From positions 62,001 to 126,000 of the forward strand of contig CAJNBS010000002.1 in NCBI GenBank assembly GCA_905221065.1: a DNA stretch of 64,000 nt. Direction: 5' to 3'. This document shows positions 46,489 through 53,787 of this stretch, in pieces. Position 1 is the stretch's first letter. Every line of letters begins with the position of its first letter. The position numbers and the translations under genes were made by a program. Source of the stretch: a bacterium (GTDB lineage: Bacteria; Bacillota; Bacilli; Lactobacillales; Streptococcaceae). Below the pieces are notes generated by a model. It saw nothing but the letters and a program-made list of their open reading frames with translations. It did not search any database and was not told the origin of the DNA.

Positions 46489-47079
46489 ATGTCTCAAATC
46501 GAAAGAATCAAGCAGGCTATTATGGCGGATTCGCAGAATGCCAACTATACAGAGCGTGGCATTGAACCTCTCTTTGCGGCGCCAAAGACTGCTCGCATCA
46601 ATATTGTCGGTCAGGCACCGGGACTTAAAACCCAAGAGGCAGGCCTTTACTGGAAGGACAAGAGTGGTGACCGATTGCGGAACTGGCTTGGTGTTGACGA
46701 AGACACTTTTTACAATTCAGGATATTTTGCTGTTCTGCCTATGGATTTCTACTTTCCAGGGCATGGAAAATCAGGTGACCTGCCACCGAGAACTGGTTTT
46801 GCAGAAAAATGGCATCCACAGCTCTTGAAAGAATTACCAGATATTCAGTTAACTCTCTTGATTGGGCAATATGCCCAAGCCTACTATTTACAGGAGAAAA
46901 TCAGTGGCAAGGTGACAGAGCGGGTAAAACATTACCAGAACTATCTGCCAGACTATTTTCCACTAGTTCATCCCTCACCACGAAATCAAATCTGGATGGC
47001 CAAAAATCCTTGGTTTGAGACAGAAGTGGTGCCAGACTTGAAAAAAAGAATTAAAGCTATTTTAGGAGAAAAAGAATGA
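46489..47079 (+). CDS. uracil-DNA glycosylase superfamily protein
   Basis: 196 residues. UDG-fold marks: IVGQAPGLKTQEAGLYWKDKSG near 38 (motif 1, G-Q-A-P-G) and VHPSPRNQIW near 160 (motif 2, H-P-S-P-R-N). Closest to the small group of UDG-like proteins in firmicutes. Activity on uracil is not proven by sequence. Overlaps the rhodanese gene by 4 bases (ATGA). Confidence 0.82.
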   Translation: MSQIERIKQAIMADSQNANYTERGIEPLFAAPKTARINIVGQAPGLKTQEAGLYWKDKSGDRLRNWLGVDEDTFYNSGYFAVLPMDFYFPGHGKSGDLPPRTGFAEKWHPQLLKELPDIQLTLLIGQYAQAYYLQEKISGKVTERVKHYQNYLPDYFPLVHPSPRNQIWMAKNPWFETEVVPDLKKRIKAILGEKE

Positions 47080-47363
47080 AAGAAATTTCCTTTGACGCAT
47101 TTTACCAGCTTTACCAAAACGACCAACTTTCTCTAGTGGACGTGAGAGAAGTGGATGAGTTTGAAGCACTTCATTTAGAAGGCGCCCACAACCTGCCACT
47201 TAGTCAATTGACTGATACCTTTGATCAGTTGGACAAGGACCAGTTACATTATGTTATTTGCAAATCTGGAATGAGATCGGCGCGTGCTTGTCAATTTCTA
47301 GCTGAACAAGGTTATGAAGTTATCAATGTTCAGGGTGGCATGTTGGCCTTTGAAGAACTTTAA
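47076..47363 (+). CDS. single-domain rhodanese-like protein
   Basis: 95 residues, one rhodanese domain: LVDVREVDEFEALHLEGAHNLPL near 20 and active-site loop ICKSGMRSARA near 61-71 with Cys62 as sulfur carrier. Small cytosolic sulfurtransferase; acceptor unknown. Coupled to the preceding gene by overlap. Confidence 0.9.
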   Translation: MKEISFDAFYQLYQNDQLSLVDVREVDEFEALHLEGAHNLPLSQLTDTFDQLDKDQLHYVICKSGMRSARACQFLAEQGYEVINVQGGMLAFEEL

Positions 47364-47533
47364 AATTTTGCATTTCTCCAACTTGGTATGGACTGGGTAG
47401 GAGAGTTTTATTTTTAGACAATTCTCATTTTTGAGAATCTTGAAAACATTCAATATTTACTTCGTGATACTTTTTTCATACTCCTATTCATGATATACTA
47501 AGTCAGTATTTTATAAATATGAAGGAGATTTTC

Positions 47534-48859
47534 ATGGCTAAAAAAGGTGCCCTAACAGGTTTGCTCCTGTTCGGAATATTTTTTGGTGCGGGGAACTTGA
47601 TTTTTCCGCCTTCTCTAGGTGCTCTATCTGGGGAACATTTTCTTCCTGCCATCGCAGGTTTTGTCTTTTCAGGCGTCGGTATCGCCGTCTTGACCCTTAT
47701 TATTGGAACGCTCAATCCTAAAGGATATATTCACGAGATTTCAACAAAGGTAGCGCCTTGGTTTGCGACTCTCTACCTCTCAGTTCTTTACTTGTCAATC
47801 GGTCCATTCTTTGCTATCCCACGTACAGCTACAACAGCTTACGAAGTAGGGATTAGCCCCCTTTTGTCGGATGCAAATAAAGGTCTTGGTTTGATTGTCT
47901 TTACGGTTCTGTATTTTGCAGCGGCTTATTTAATCTCGCTTAATCCATCAAAAATCTTGGACCGCATTGGACGTATTTTAACGCCAGTTTTTGCGATTTT
48001 GATTGTTATCTTGGTTGTTCTAGGAGCTTTCAAATATGGTGGAACAAGTCCTCAAGCTGCTTCAGCTGCTTATCAAGCTTCTGCCTTTGGTACAGGTTTC
48101 CTAGAAGGTTACAATACCTTGGATGCCCTTGCCTCAGTTGCCTTTAGCGTAATCGCAGTTCAAACCTTGAAACAACTTGGATTTTCAAGTAAGAAAGAAT
48201 ACATTTCAACTATTTGGGTTGTTGGTATCGTTGTTGCCCTTGCCTTCAGCGCTCTTTACATCGGTTTAGGTTTCCTTGGAAATCATTTCCCAGTACCTGC
48301 TGAAGCGATGAAGGGTGGAACACCAGGTGTTTACATCTTGTCACAAGCCACTCAAGAAATCTTTGGCTCAACAGCTCAACTCTTCCTTGCAGCTATGGTG
48401 ACCGTAACCTGTTTTACAACAACAGTTGGTTTGATTGTGTCGACAGCAGAGTTCTTTAATGAGCGTTTCCCACAAATCAGCTACAAGGTTTATGCGACAG
48501 CCTTTACCTTGATTGGATTTGCGATTGCCAATTTGGGTCTTGATGCGATTATCAAGTATTCAATCCCTGTACTGGTTATCTTGTACCCAATCACGATTGC
48601 CATCGTCATGATTGTCATTGTCAACAAATTTGTGGCTCTTTCAAAACCAGGTATGCAGTTGACAATTGCTGTTGTTACAGCCATTGCCATTGCAAGCGTA
48701 CTAGGAAGCTCATTTAAAGTTGAGTTTCTTGCAAATCTTGTCAACGCTCTTCCATTTGCCAAGGCATCACTCCCATGGTTGGTACCAGCCGTTGTCGGAA
48801 TCTTGCTCTCATTGGTTCTACCAAACAAGCAAGAAAGTGATGTTTTTGAAATGGAATAA
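47534..48859 (+). CDS. brnQ: branched-chain amino-acid carrier, BrnQ family
   Basis: 441 residues, about 12 membrane helices, sodium/proton-coupled importer of Leu, Ile and Val. Start at ATG 47534 because AAGGAG is 7 bases upstream; the ATG at 47519 overlaps that site. Opening motif GLLLFGIFFGAGNLIFPPSLG, then FAIPRTATTAYE near 90. The upstream region 47364-47530 has an ATTCTC/GAGAAT dyad near 47425 and a TATACT -10 but no clear CodY box. Confidence 0.93.
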   Translation: MAKKGALTGLLLFGIFFGAGNLIFPPSLGALSGEHFLPAIAGFVFSGVGIAVLTLIIGTLNPKGYIHEISTKVAPWFATLYLSVLYLSIGPFFAIPRTATTAYEVGISPLLSDANKGLGLIVFTVLYFAAAYLISLNPSKILDRIGRILTPVFAILIVILVVLGAFKYGGTSPQAASAAYQASAFGTGFLEGYNTLDALASVAFSVIAVQTLKQLGFSSKKEYISTIWVVGIVVALAFSALYIGLGFLGNHFPVPAEAMKGGTPGVYILSQATQEIFGSTAQLFLAAMVTVTCFTTTVGLIVSTAEFFNERFPQISYKVYATAFTLIGFAIANLGLDAIIKYSIPVLVILYPITIAIVMIVIVNKFVALSKPGMQLTIAVVTAIAIASVLGSSFKVEFLANLVNALPFAKASLPWLVPAVVGILLSLVLPNKQESDVFEME

Positions 48860-48865
48860 TCACTT

Positions 48866-48909
48866 AAATCACTTTTGTAGCAAAGTCTACAGGAGTGATT
48901 TTCTTTTTT
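48866..48909 (+). terminator. terminator after brnQ
   Basis: AAATCACTTTTGTAG / CTACAGGAGTGATTTT hairpin followed by CTTTTTT. Confidence 0.85.
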
Positions 48910-48924
48910 ATCCGATGATAAATG

Positions 48925-48933
48925 TGTTATAAT
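48925..48933 (+). promoter_or_regulatory. extended -10 promoter of the M42 aminopeptidase operon
   Basis: TGTTATAAT 23 bases before the ATG. Confidence 0.6.
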
Positions 48934-48955
48934 AGGTAGCAAAAGAGGTGAAGAA

Positions 48956-49993
48956 ATGAATCAAACAGTAGAATATATCAAAGAACTGACAGCCATTGCG
49001 TCGCCAACGGGCTTCACTCGTGAGATTTCGGATTATCTAGTCGAGACTCTAGAAGGTTTCGGTTACCAACCGGTTCGCACAGCCAAAGGTGGTGTCAATG
49101 TAACTATTAAAGGTCAAAATGATGAAGAGCATCGCTATGTGACTGCCCATGTAGATACGCTGGGTGCTATTATCCGTGCTGTCAAACCAGACGGCCGTCT
49201 TAAATTGGACCGTATCGGTGGTTTTCCTTGGAACATGATCGAAGGTGAAAACTGTACCGTTCATGTGGCTAGCACAGGTGAAAAAGTATCAGGAACCATC
49301 CTCATCCACCAAACTTCTTGCCATGTCTACAAGGATGCAGGAACTGCAGAACGTACCCAGGACAATATGGAAGTGCGTTTGGATGCAAAAGTAAGCAATG
49401 AAAAAGAAACTCGTGCTCTTGGGATTGAGGTCGGTGATTTTATCAGCTTTGACCCACGAACTGTCGTGACAGAGACAGGTTTTATCAAGTCTCGTCATTT
49501 GGATGACAAGGTCAGCGCAGCGATTTTGCTTAACCTGCTTCGTATTTATAAGGAAGAGAAGATTGAATTGCCGGTTACAACCCATTTTGCTTTTTCAGTT
49601 TTTGAAGAAGTGGGGCATGGAGCTAACTCTAATATCCCTGCTCAGGTAGTCGAATATCTGGCTGTGGATATGGGAGCTATGGGCGATGACCAGCAGACAG
49701 ATGAATATACAGTGTCTATCTGTGTCAAGGATGCTTCAGGTCCTTATCACTATGATTTCCGTCAACATTTGGTTGCCTTGGCGAAAGCACAAGATATTCC
49801 ATTTAAGCTAGATATCTATCCATTTTATGGTTCGGATGCTTCAGCAGCCATGTCTGCAGGGGCAGAGGTCAAACATGCCCTTCTTGGTGCTGGTATTGAG
49901 TCTAGCCACTCATATGAGCGCACTCATATTGACTCGGTGGTTGCAACGGAGCGTATGGTTGATGCTTATCTTAAGAGCGGGTTGGTAGATTAA
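48956..49993 (+). CDS. pepA: glutamyl aminopeptidase / M42 family peptidase
   Basis: 345 residues. Dinuclear metal site of the M42 family: VTAHVDTLGAI near 63, RHLDDKVSAAI near 180, VFEEVGHGANS near 213 with the catalytic Glu pair, DMGAMG near 240, and the C-terminal ESSHSYERTH. Cytosolic dodecamer in the family; removes N-terminal Glu/Asp. The HIT gene starts two bases after the stop. Confidence 0.92.
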   Translation: MNQTVEYIKELTAIASPTGFTREISDYLVETLEGFGYQPVRTAKGGVNVTIKGQNDEEHRYVTAHVDTLGAIIRAVKPDGRLKLDRIGGFPWNMIEGENCTVHVASTGEKVSGTILIHQTSCHVYKDAGTAERTQDNMEVRLDAKVSNEKETRALGIEVGDFISFDPRTVVTETGFIKSRHLDDKVSAAILLNLLRIYKEEKIELPVTTHFAFSVFEEVGHGANSNIPAQVVEYLAVDMGAMGDDQQTDEYTVSICVKDASGPYHYDFRQHLVALAKAQDIPFKLDIYPFYGSDASAAMSAGAEVKHALLGAGIESSHSYERTHIDSVVATERMVDAYLKSGLVD

Positions 49994-49994
49994 T

Positions 49995-50465
49995 ATGTGC
50001 CTTATTTGCCAGAGAATTAACCTCATCAAAGCTGGAGAAAATCCCTATTTTGTCAAAGAATTGGAAACAGGCTATCTTGTGATTGGAGACCACCAGTATT
50101 TTGCAGGCTATAGTCTCTTTCTAGCCAAGGAACATGTCACCGAATTGCACCATTTAGAAAAGGAAACAAGACTCCGTTTTCTAGAGGAAATGAGTTTGGT
50201 CCAAGAGGCAGTTGCTAAGGCTTTTGCTGCTGAGAAAATGAATATCGAACTGCTAGGAAATGGCGATGCTCATCTTCATTGGCATTTGTTTCCTAGACGG
50301 ACAGGGGATATGAACGGCCACGGTCTTAAAGGTCGTGGGCCAGTCTGGTGGGTTCCCTTTGAAGAAATGACCTCAGAAACCTGCCAAGCAAAACCAGATG
50401 AGATTAAAAGATTAGTCAAACGTTTATCATTAGAACTAGATAAACTATTAGAAATAAAGGAGTAG
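49995..50465 (+). CDS. HIT family nucleotide-binding protein
   Basis: 156 residues. The histidine triad HLHWHLFPR near 95-103 marks the HIT superfamily; N-terminal CxxC (MCLICQR) may bind zinc. Likely nucleotide phosphoramidase or hydrolase; substrate unknown. Tight spacing on both sides puts it in an operon with pepA and ldcB. Confidence 0.88.
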   Translation: MCLICQRINLIKAGENPYFVKELETGYLVIGDHQYFAGYSLFLAKEHVTELHHLEKETRLRFLEEMSLVQEAVAKAFAAEKMNIELLGNGDAHLHWHLFPRRTGDMNGHGLKGRGPVWWVPFEEMTSETCQAKPDEIKRLVKRLSLELDKLLEIKE

Positions 50466-50467
50466 AG

Positions 50468-51184
50468 ATGAAAAAAAGATACCTTATCTTGACAGCCTTG
50501 CTAGCCTTGAGTCTAGCAGCTTGTTCACAAGAAAAAGCAAAAACTGAAGATGGCGCAGCTAAGACAGAACAAACCGCCAAAGCTGATGGAACAGTTGGCA
50601 GTAAATCTCAAGGAGCTACCCAGAAAAAAGCAGAAGTGGTCAACAAAGGAGACTACTACAGCATCCAAGGGAAATACGATGAAATCATCGTAGCCAATAA
50701 ACACTATCCATTGTCTAAAGACTATAATCCAGGAGAAAATCCAACAGCCAAGGCAGAGTTGGTCAAACTCATAAAAGCTATGCAAGAGGCAGGATTTCCG
50801 ATTAGTGATCATTACAGTGGTTTTAGAAGTTATGAAACTCAGACCAAGCTCTATCAAGATTATGTCAATCAAGATGGGAAAGAAGCTGCCGACCGTTATT
50901 CTGCTCGTCCTGGCTATAGCGAACACCAGACAGGCTTGGCTTTTGATGTGATTGGGACAAATGGTGATTTGGTGACAGAAGAGAAGGCGGCTCAATGGCT
51001 CTTGGACCATGCTGCTGATTATGGCTTTGTTGTTCGTTATCTCAAAGGTAAGGAAAAGGAAACAGGCTATATGGCTGAGGAATGGCACCTTCGTTATGTC
51101 GGAAAAGAAGCTAAAGAAATTGCTGAGACTGGTCTCAGTTTGGAAGAATACTACGGCTTTGAAGGCGGAGATTACGTCGATTAA
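50468..51184 (+). CDS. ldcB: L,D-carboxypeptidase lipoprotein LdcB/DacB
   Basis: 238 residues. Signal peptide with lipobox LSLAAC-SQ, so a membrane lipoprotein. A low-complexity linker leads to the M15B/VanY-type domain: GFRSYETQTKLY near 118, the zinc motif SARPGYSEHQTGLAFDV near 142-158, and EEWHLRYVG near 203. Removes the terminal D-Ala of tetrapeptide stems, which influences division-site peptidoglycan. The stop codon TAA overlaps the start of a BOX element. Confidence 0.92.
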   Translation: MKKRYLILTALLALSLAACSQEKAKTEDGAAKTEQTAKADGTVGSKSQGATQKKAEVVNKGDYYSIQGKYDEIIVANKHYPLSKDYNPGENPTAKAELVKLIKAMQEAGFPISDHYSGFRSYETQTKLYQDYVNQDGKEAADRYSARPGYSEHQTGLAFDVIGTNGDLVTEEKAAQWLLDHAADYGFVVRYLKGKEKETGYMAEEWHLRYVGKEAKEIAETGLSLEEYYGFEGGDYVD

Positions 51185-51380
51185 TACTCTTTGAAAATCT
51201 CTTCAAACCACGTTAGCGTCGCCTTACCGTAGGTATGGTTACTGACTTCGTCAGTTCTATCCACAACCTCAAAACAGTGTTTTGAGCTGACTTCGTCAGT
51301 TCTATCTGCAACCTCAAAGCTGTACTTTGAGCAGCCTGCGGCTAGCTTCCTAGTTTGCTCTTTGATTTTCATTGAGTATA
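51183..51380 (+). repeat. BOX element, boxA-boxB-boxB-boxC (two boxB)
   Basis: Plus orientation. boxA from AATACTCTTTGAAAATC, two exact-length 45-bp boxB units at 51242-51286 and 51287-51331, boxC ending ATTTTCATTGAGTATA. It starts inside the ldcB stop codon and ends 17 bases before the rplK -35. Confidence 0.93.
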
Positions 51381-51397
51381 AAAAATAAACTTTTCTC

Positions 51398-51425
51398 TTG
51401 CAATTTCAGATAAATAGTGTATAAT
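51398..51425 (+). promoter_or_regulatory. rplKA promoter
   Basis: -35 TTGCAA, 16-base spacer, -10 TATAAT. Strong sigma-A promoter just downstream of the BOX element. Confidence 0.75.
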
Positions 51426-51450
51426 AGATGGGTATGTGAAAAGCATACTT

Positions 51451-51487
51451 GTGGGAGGTAAAAATCTTTAATTACCGCCAAAACCAC
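51451..51487 (+). promoter_or_regulatory. candidate L1-binding leader hairpin (rplKA autoregulation)
   Basis: GTGG(GA)GGTAA / TTACC(GCCAAAA)CCAC hairpin in the leader with the GTGGGAG sequence typical of L1 targets on rRNA and L11-operon mRNA. A small hairpin GTATG/CATAC precedes it at 51432-51449. Confidence 0.55.
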
Positions 51488-51503
51488 AAAGGAGGATTTA
51501 AAA

Positions 51504-51929
51504 ATGGCTAAAAAAGTCGAAAAACTTGTAAAATTGCAAATCCCTGCTGGTAAAGCTACACCAGCTCCACCGGTTGGACCTGCTCTTGGTCAAGCTGGTA
51601 TCAACATCATGGGATTCACAAAAGAGTTCAACGCTCGTACAGCTGACCAAGCTGGTATGATCATTCCAGTTGTTATCTCAGTTTACGAAGATAAATCATT
51701 TACTTTCATCACTAAAACACCACCAGCTGCTGTTCTTTTGAAAAAAGCTGCAGGTGTTGAAAAAGGATCAGGTACACCTAACAAAACTAAAGTTGCTACA
51801 GTTACTCGTGCGCAAGTACAAGAAATTGCAGAAACTAAGATGCCAGATTTGAACGCAGCAAACGTAGAGTCTGCAATGCGTATGATCGAAGGTACTGCTC
51901 GTTCTATGGGATTCACTGTTGTTGACTAA
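51504..51929 (+). CDS. rplK: ribosomal protein L11
   Basis: 141 residues, full length. N-terminal [28 protein letters not shown] and the C-terminal rRNA-binding domain with [14 protein letters not shown]. Binds the GTPase centre of 23S rRNA. AAAGGAGG ribosome site; first gene of the L11-L1 operon. Confidence 0.98.
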   Translation: MAKKVEKLVKLQIPAGKATPAPPVGPALGQAGINIMGFTKEFNARTADQAGMIIPVVISVYEDKSFTFITKTPPAAVLLKKAAGVEKGSGTPNKTKVATVTRAQVQEIAETKMPDLNAANVESAMRMIEGTARSMGFTVVD

Positions 51930-51981
51930 TCAATAACACCCCCAATATAACCCGCAAGACTTCATCATTTCGAGAAGTGAC

Positions 51982-52008
51982 GTGGGAGATGAAAATCGAT
52001 TGAACCAC
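51982..52008 (+). promoter_or_regulatory. second L1-type site between rplK and rplA
   Basis: GTGGGAGATGAAAATC followed by GATTGAACCAC: GTGG/CCAC closing stem and GAT-GAAA-ATC inner loop. It repeats the GTGGGAG core of the first leader site just before the rplA ribosome site. Confidence 0.5.
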
Positions 52009-52026
52009 TTACAAGGAGAATAGAAA

Positions 52027-52716
52027 ATGGCTAAAAAAAGCAAACAACTTCGTGCTGCTCTTGAGAAAATCGACAGCACAAAAGCATACAGCGTAGAAGA
52101 AGCTGTAGCACTTGCAAAAGAAACTAACTTTGCAAAATTTGACGCAACTGTAGAAGTTGCTTACAACTTGAACATCGACGTTAAAAAAGCTGACCAACAA
52201 ATCCGTGGAGCAATGGTATTGCCAAACGGTACTGGTAAAACTTCACGCGTTCTTGTTTTTGCACGTGGTGCAAAAGCTGAAGAAGCAAAAGCTGCTGGTG
52301 CAGACTTTGTTGGTGAAGATGACCTTGTTGCTAAAATCAACGACGGTTGGTTGGACTTCGACGTAGTTATCGCTACACCTGACATGATGGCTCTTGTTGG
52401 ACGTCTTGGACGTGTCCTTGGACCACGTAACTTGATGCCAAACCCTAAAACTGGTACTGTAACAATGGATGTTGCTAAGGCAGTTGAAGAGTCTAAAGGT
52501 GGTAAAATTACTTACCGTGCTGACCGTGCAGGTAACGTTCAAGCAATCATCGGTAAAGTATCATTTGAAGCTGAAAAATTGGTTGAAAACTTCAAAGCTT
52601 TCAACGAAACAATCCAAAAAGCAAAACCAGCTACAGCTAAAGGAACTTACGTAACAAACTTGACTATCACAACTACTCAAGGTGTTGGTATCAAAGTTGA
52701 CGTAAACTCACTTTAA
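52027..52716 (+). CDS. rplA: ribosomal protein L1
   Basis: 229 residues, full length. [17 protein letters not shown] segment ([21 protein letters not shown]), [33 protein letters not shown] signature near 115-145. Binds the L1 stalk and represses its own operon. AAGGAG ribosome site. A terminator follows. Confidence 0.98.
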
Positions 52717-52734
52717 TCAGTAGTTTATAAACAA

Positions 52735-52762
52735 AGGCGAGTACGAAAGTGCTCGTTTTTTG
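52735..52762 (+). terminator. terminator after rplA
   Basis: GCGAGTAC / GTGCTCGTTTTTT hairpin with a GAAA tetraloop. Confidence 0.8.
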
Positions 52763-52906
52763 ATTGATAAAACTAGTCATTATGATAGATGGATTCTGGA
52801 ATAGTACATTAAGTTTTTTAACAATGCTTTAGAAGTTGTATTGTACTAGTCTGACTTCAATCCACTATAGTACACTTTTTACTTGTTAAAGATATGAGAT
52901 TGATTT

Positions 52907-53150
52907 TATACCCAATGAAAATCAAAAAGTAAACTAGGAAACTAGCCGCAAGCTGCTCAAAGTACAGCTTTGAGGTTGCAGATAGAACTGACGAAGTCAG
53001 CTCAAAACACTGTTTTGAGGTTGCAGATAGAACTGACGAAGTCAGCTCAAAACATGTTTTTGAGGTTGTAGATGAAACTGACGAAGTCAGTAACGTATAC
53101 ATACGGAAAGGCGACGTTGATGCAGTTTGAAGAGATTTTCGAAGAGTATT
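52907..53150 (-). repeat. BOX element, boxC-boxB-boxB-boxB-boxA (three boxB), minus orientation
   Basis: Three boxB units of exactly 45 bp at 52956-53000, 53001-53045 and 53046-53090, flanked by boxC on the left (TATACCCAATGAAAATC) and boxA on the right (GAGATTTTCGAAGAGTATTA). Confidence 0.93.
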
Positions 53151-53673
53151 AGATGTTTTAACTGTAATTTCAGTTCACTAGTTTAAGTAGCTTGCTACTC
53201 GTTTCTTAATTTGTTATTTGACTTTCCTTGATCATCAATAAATGGTTTGTGATTATATAGATTTGGATCTTGAAGTGTTCATCAAATTAAAAGATACTTT
53301 TTGAACCAGCTATTTTATATATAATTATAAAAAATAATGAAATTTTGTAGGACTTCATATCAGTATGATTTACATCACTATGAAATTATATAATGTTATT
53401 ATCTATATGATTAATTGGATGGAAATATAAAAAATACGAACTATATTTTAAAAATGTTTATTGATTTATCTTAAATAATTCCATGTAGATATAAAATAAG
53501 AATAAATAAACTAAAAATCAAAAAAATGTTCTTAAACTACTTTATGTTATAATTATTCTAGGTTGATTTTTTAAAATATGAGAATCATTTCATTTATAAA
53601 AGTAATTATTTTCAATCATAAAACTTGTGTTATAAATTTTGAGATGATATAATTAAGGGGATGTTGGTAAATA

Positions 53674-53703
53674 TTGAGCACTTCCCACTCATGATATTAT
53701 ACT
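53674..53703 (+). promoter_or_regulatory. putative promoter of the giant surface protein
   Basis: TTGAGC (-35) with TATACT at 53698-53703 (18-base spacing) or extended -10 TGATATTAT at 53692-53700. Either gives a leader of about 75-80 bases that contains the G tract. Confidence 0.5.
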
Positions 53704-53726
53704 CTTAATATTGCAAAAATATTTAA

Positions 53727-53736
53727 GGGGGGGGGG
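53727..53736 (+). repeat. homopolymer tract of ten G
   Basis: Ten consecutive G in otherwise AT-rich DNA, about 20 bases after the expected start point and 35 bases before the ribosome site of the surface protein. Simple G tracts of this size mutate by strand slippage. Confidence 0.9.
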
Positions 53737-53787
53737 CTCTTTATTTGTCTAAACATTCTAATATATTTTGAAGGAGGTTGTGTGTCT

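Larger units (their letters stand above)
52763..53787. other. gene-free AT-rich gap before the giant surface protein
   Basis: About 1 kb without a credible gene. It holds a TGTACTA / TAGTACA dyad (52840-52878 region), the three-boxB BOX element, roughly 500 bases of very AT-rich sequence with no ribosome-site-led frame, the promoter near 53674-53703, the 10-G tract and the AAGGAGG ribosome site at 53771-53777. The sequence style suggests decayed or imported DNA. Confidence 0.7.

Noticed and set aside
47421..47441. CodY box upstream of brnQ
   Set aside because: The ATTCTC/GAGAAT dyad lacks the AATTTTCNGAAAATT pattern; only a simple hairpin can be claimed.
52840..52878. TGTACTA / TAGTACA dyad as an insertion-sequence end
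   Set aside because: Only seven bases per arm and no transposase remnant or target duplication could be seen.
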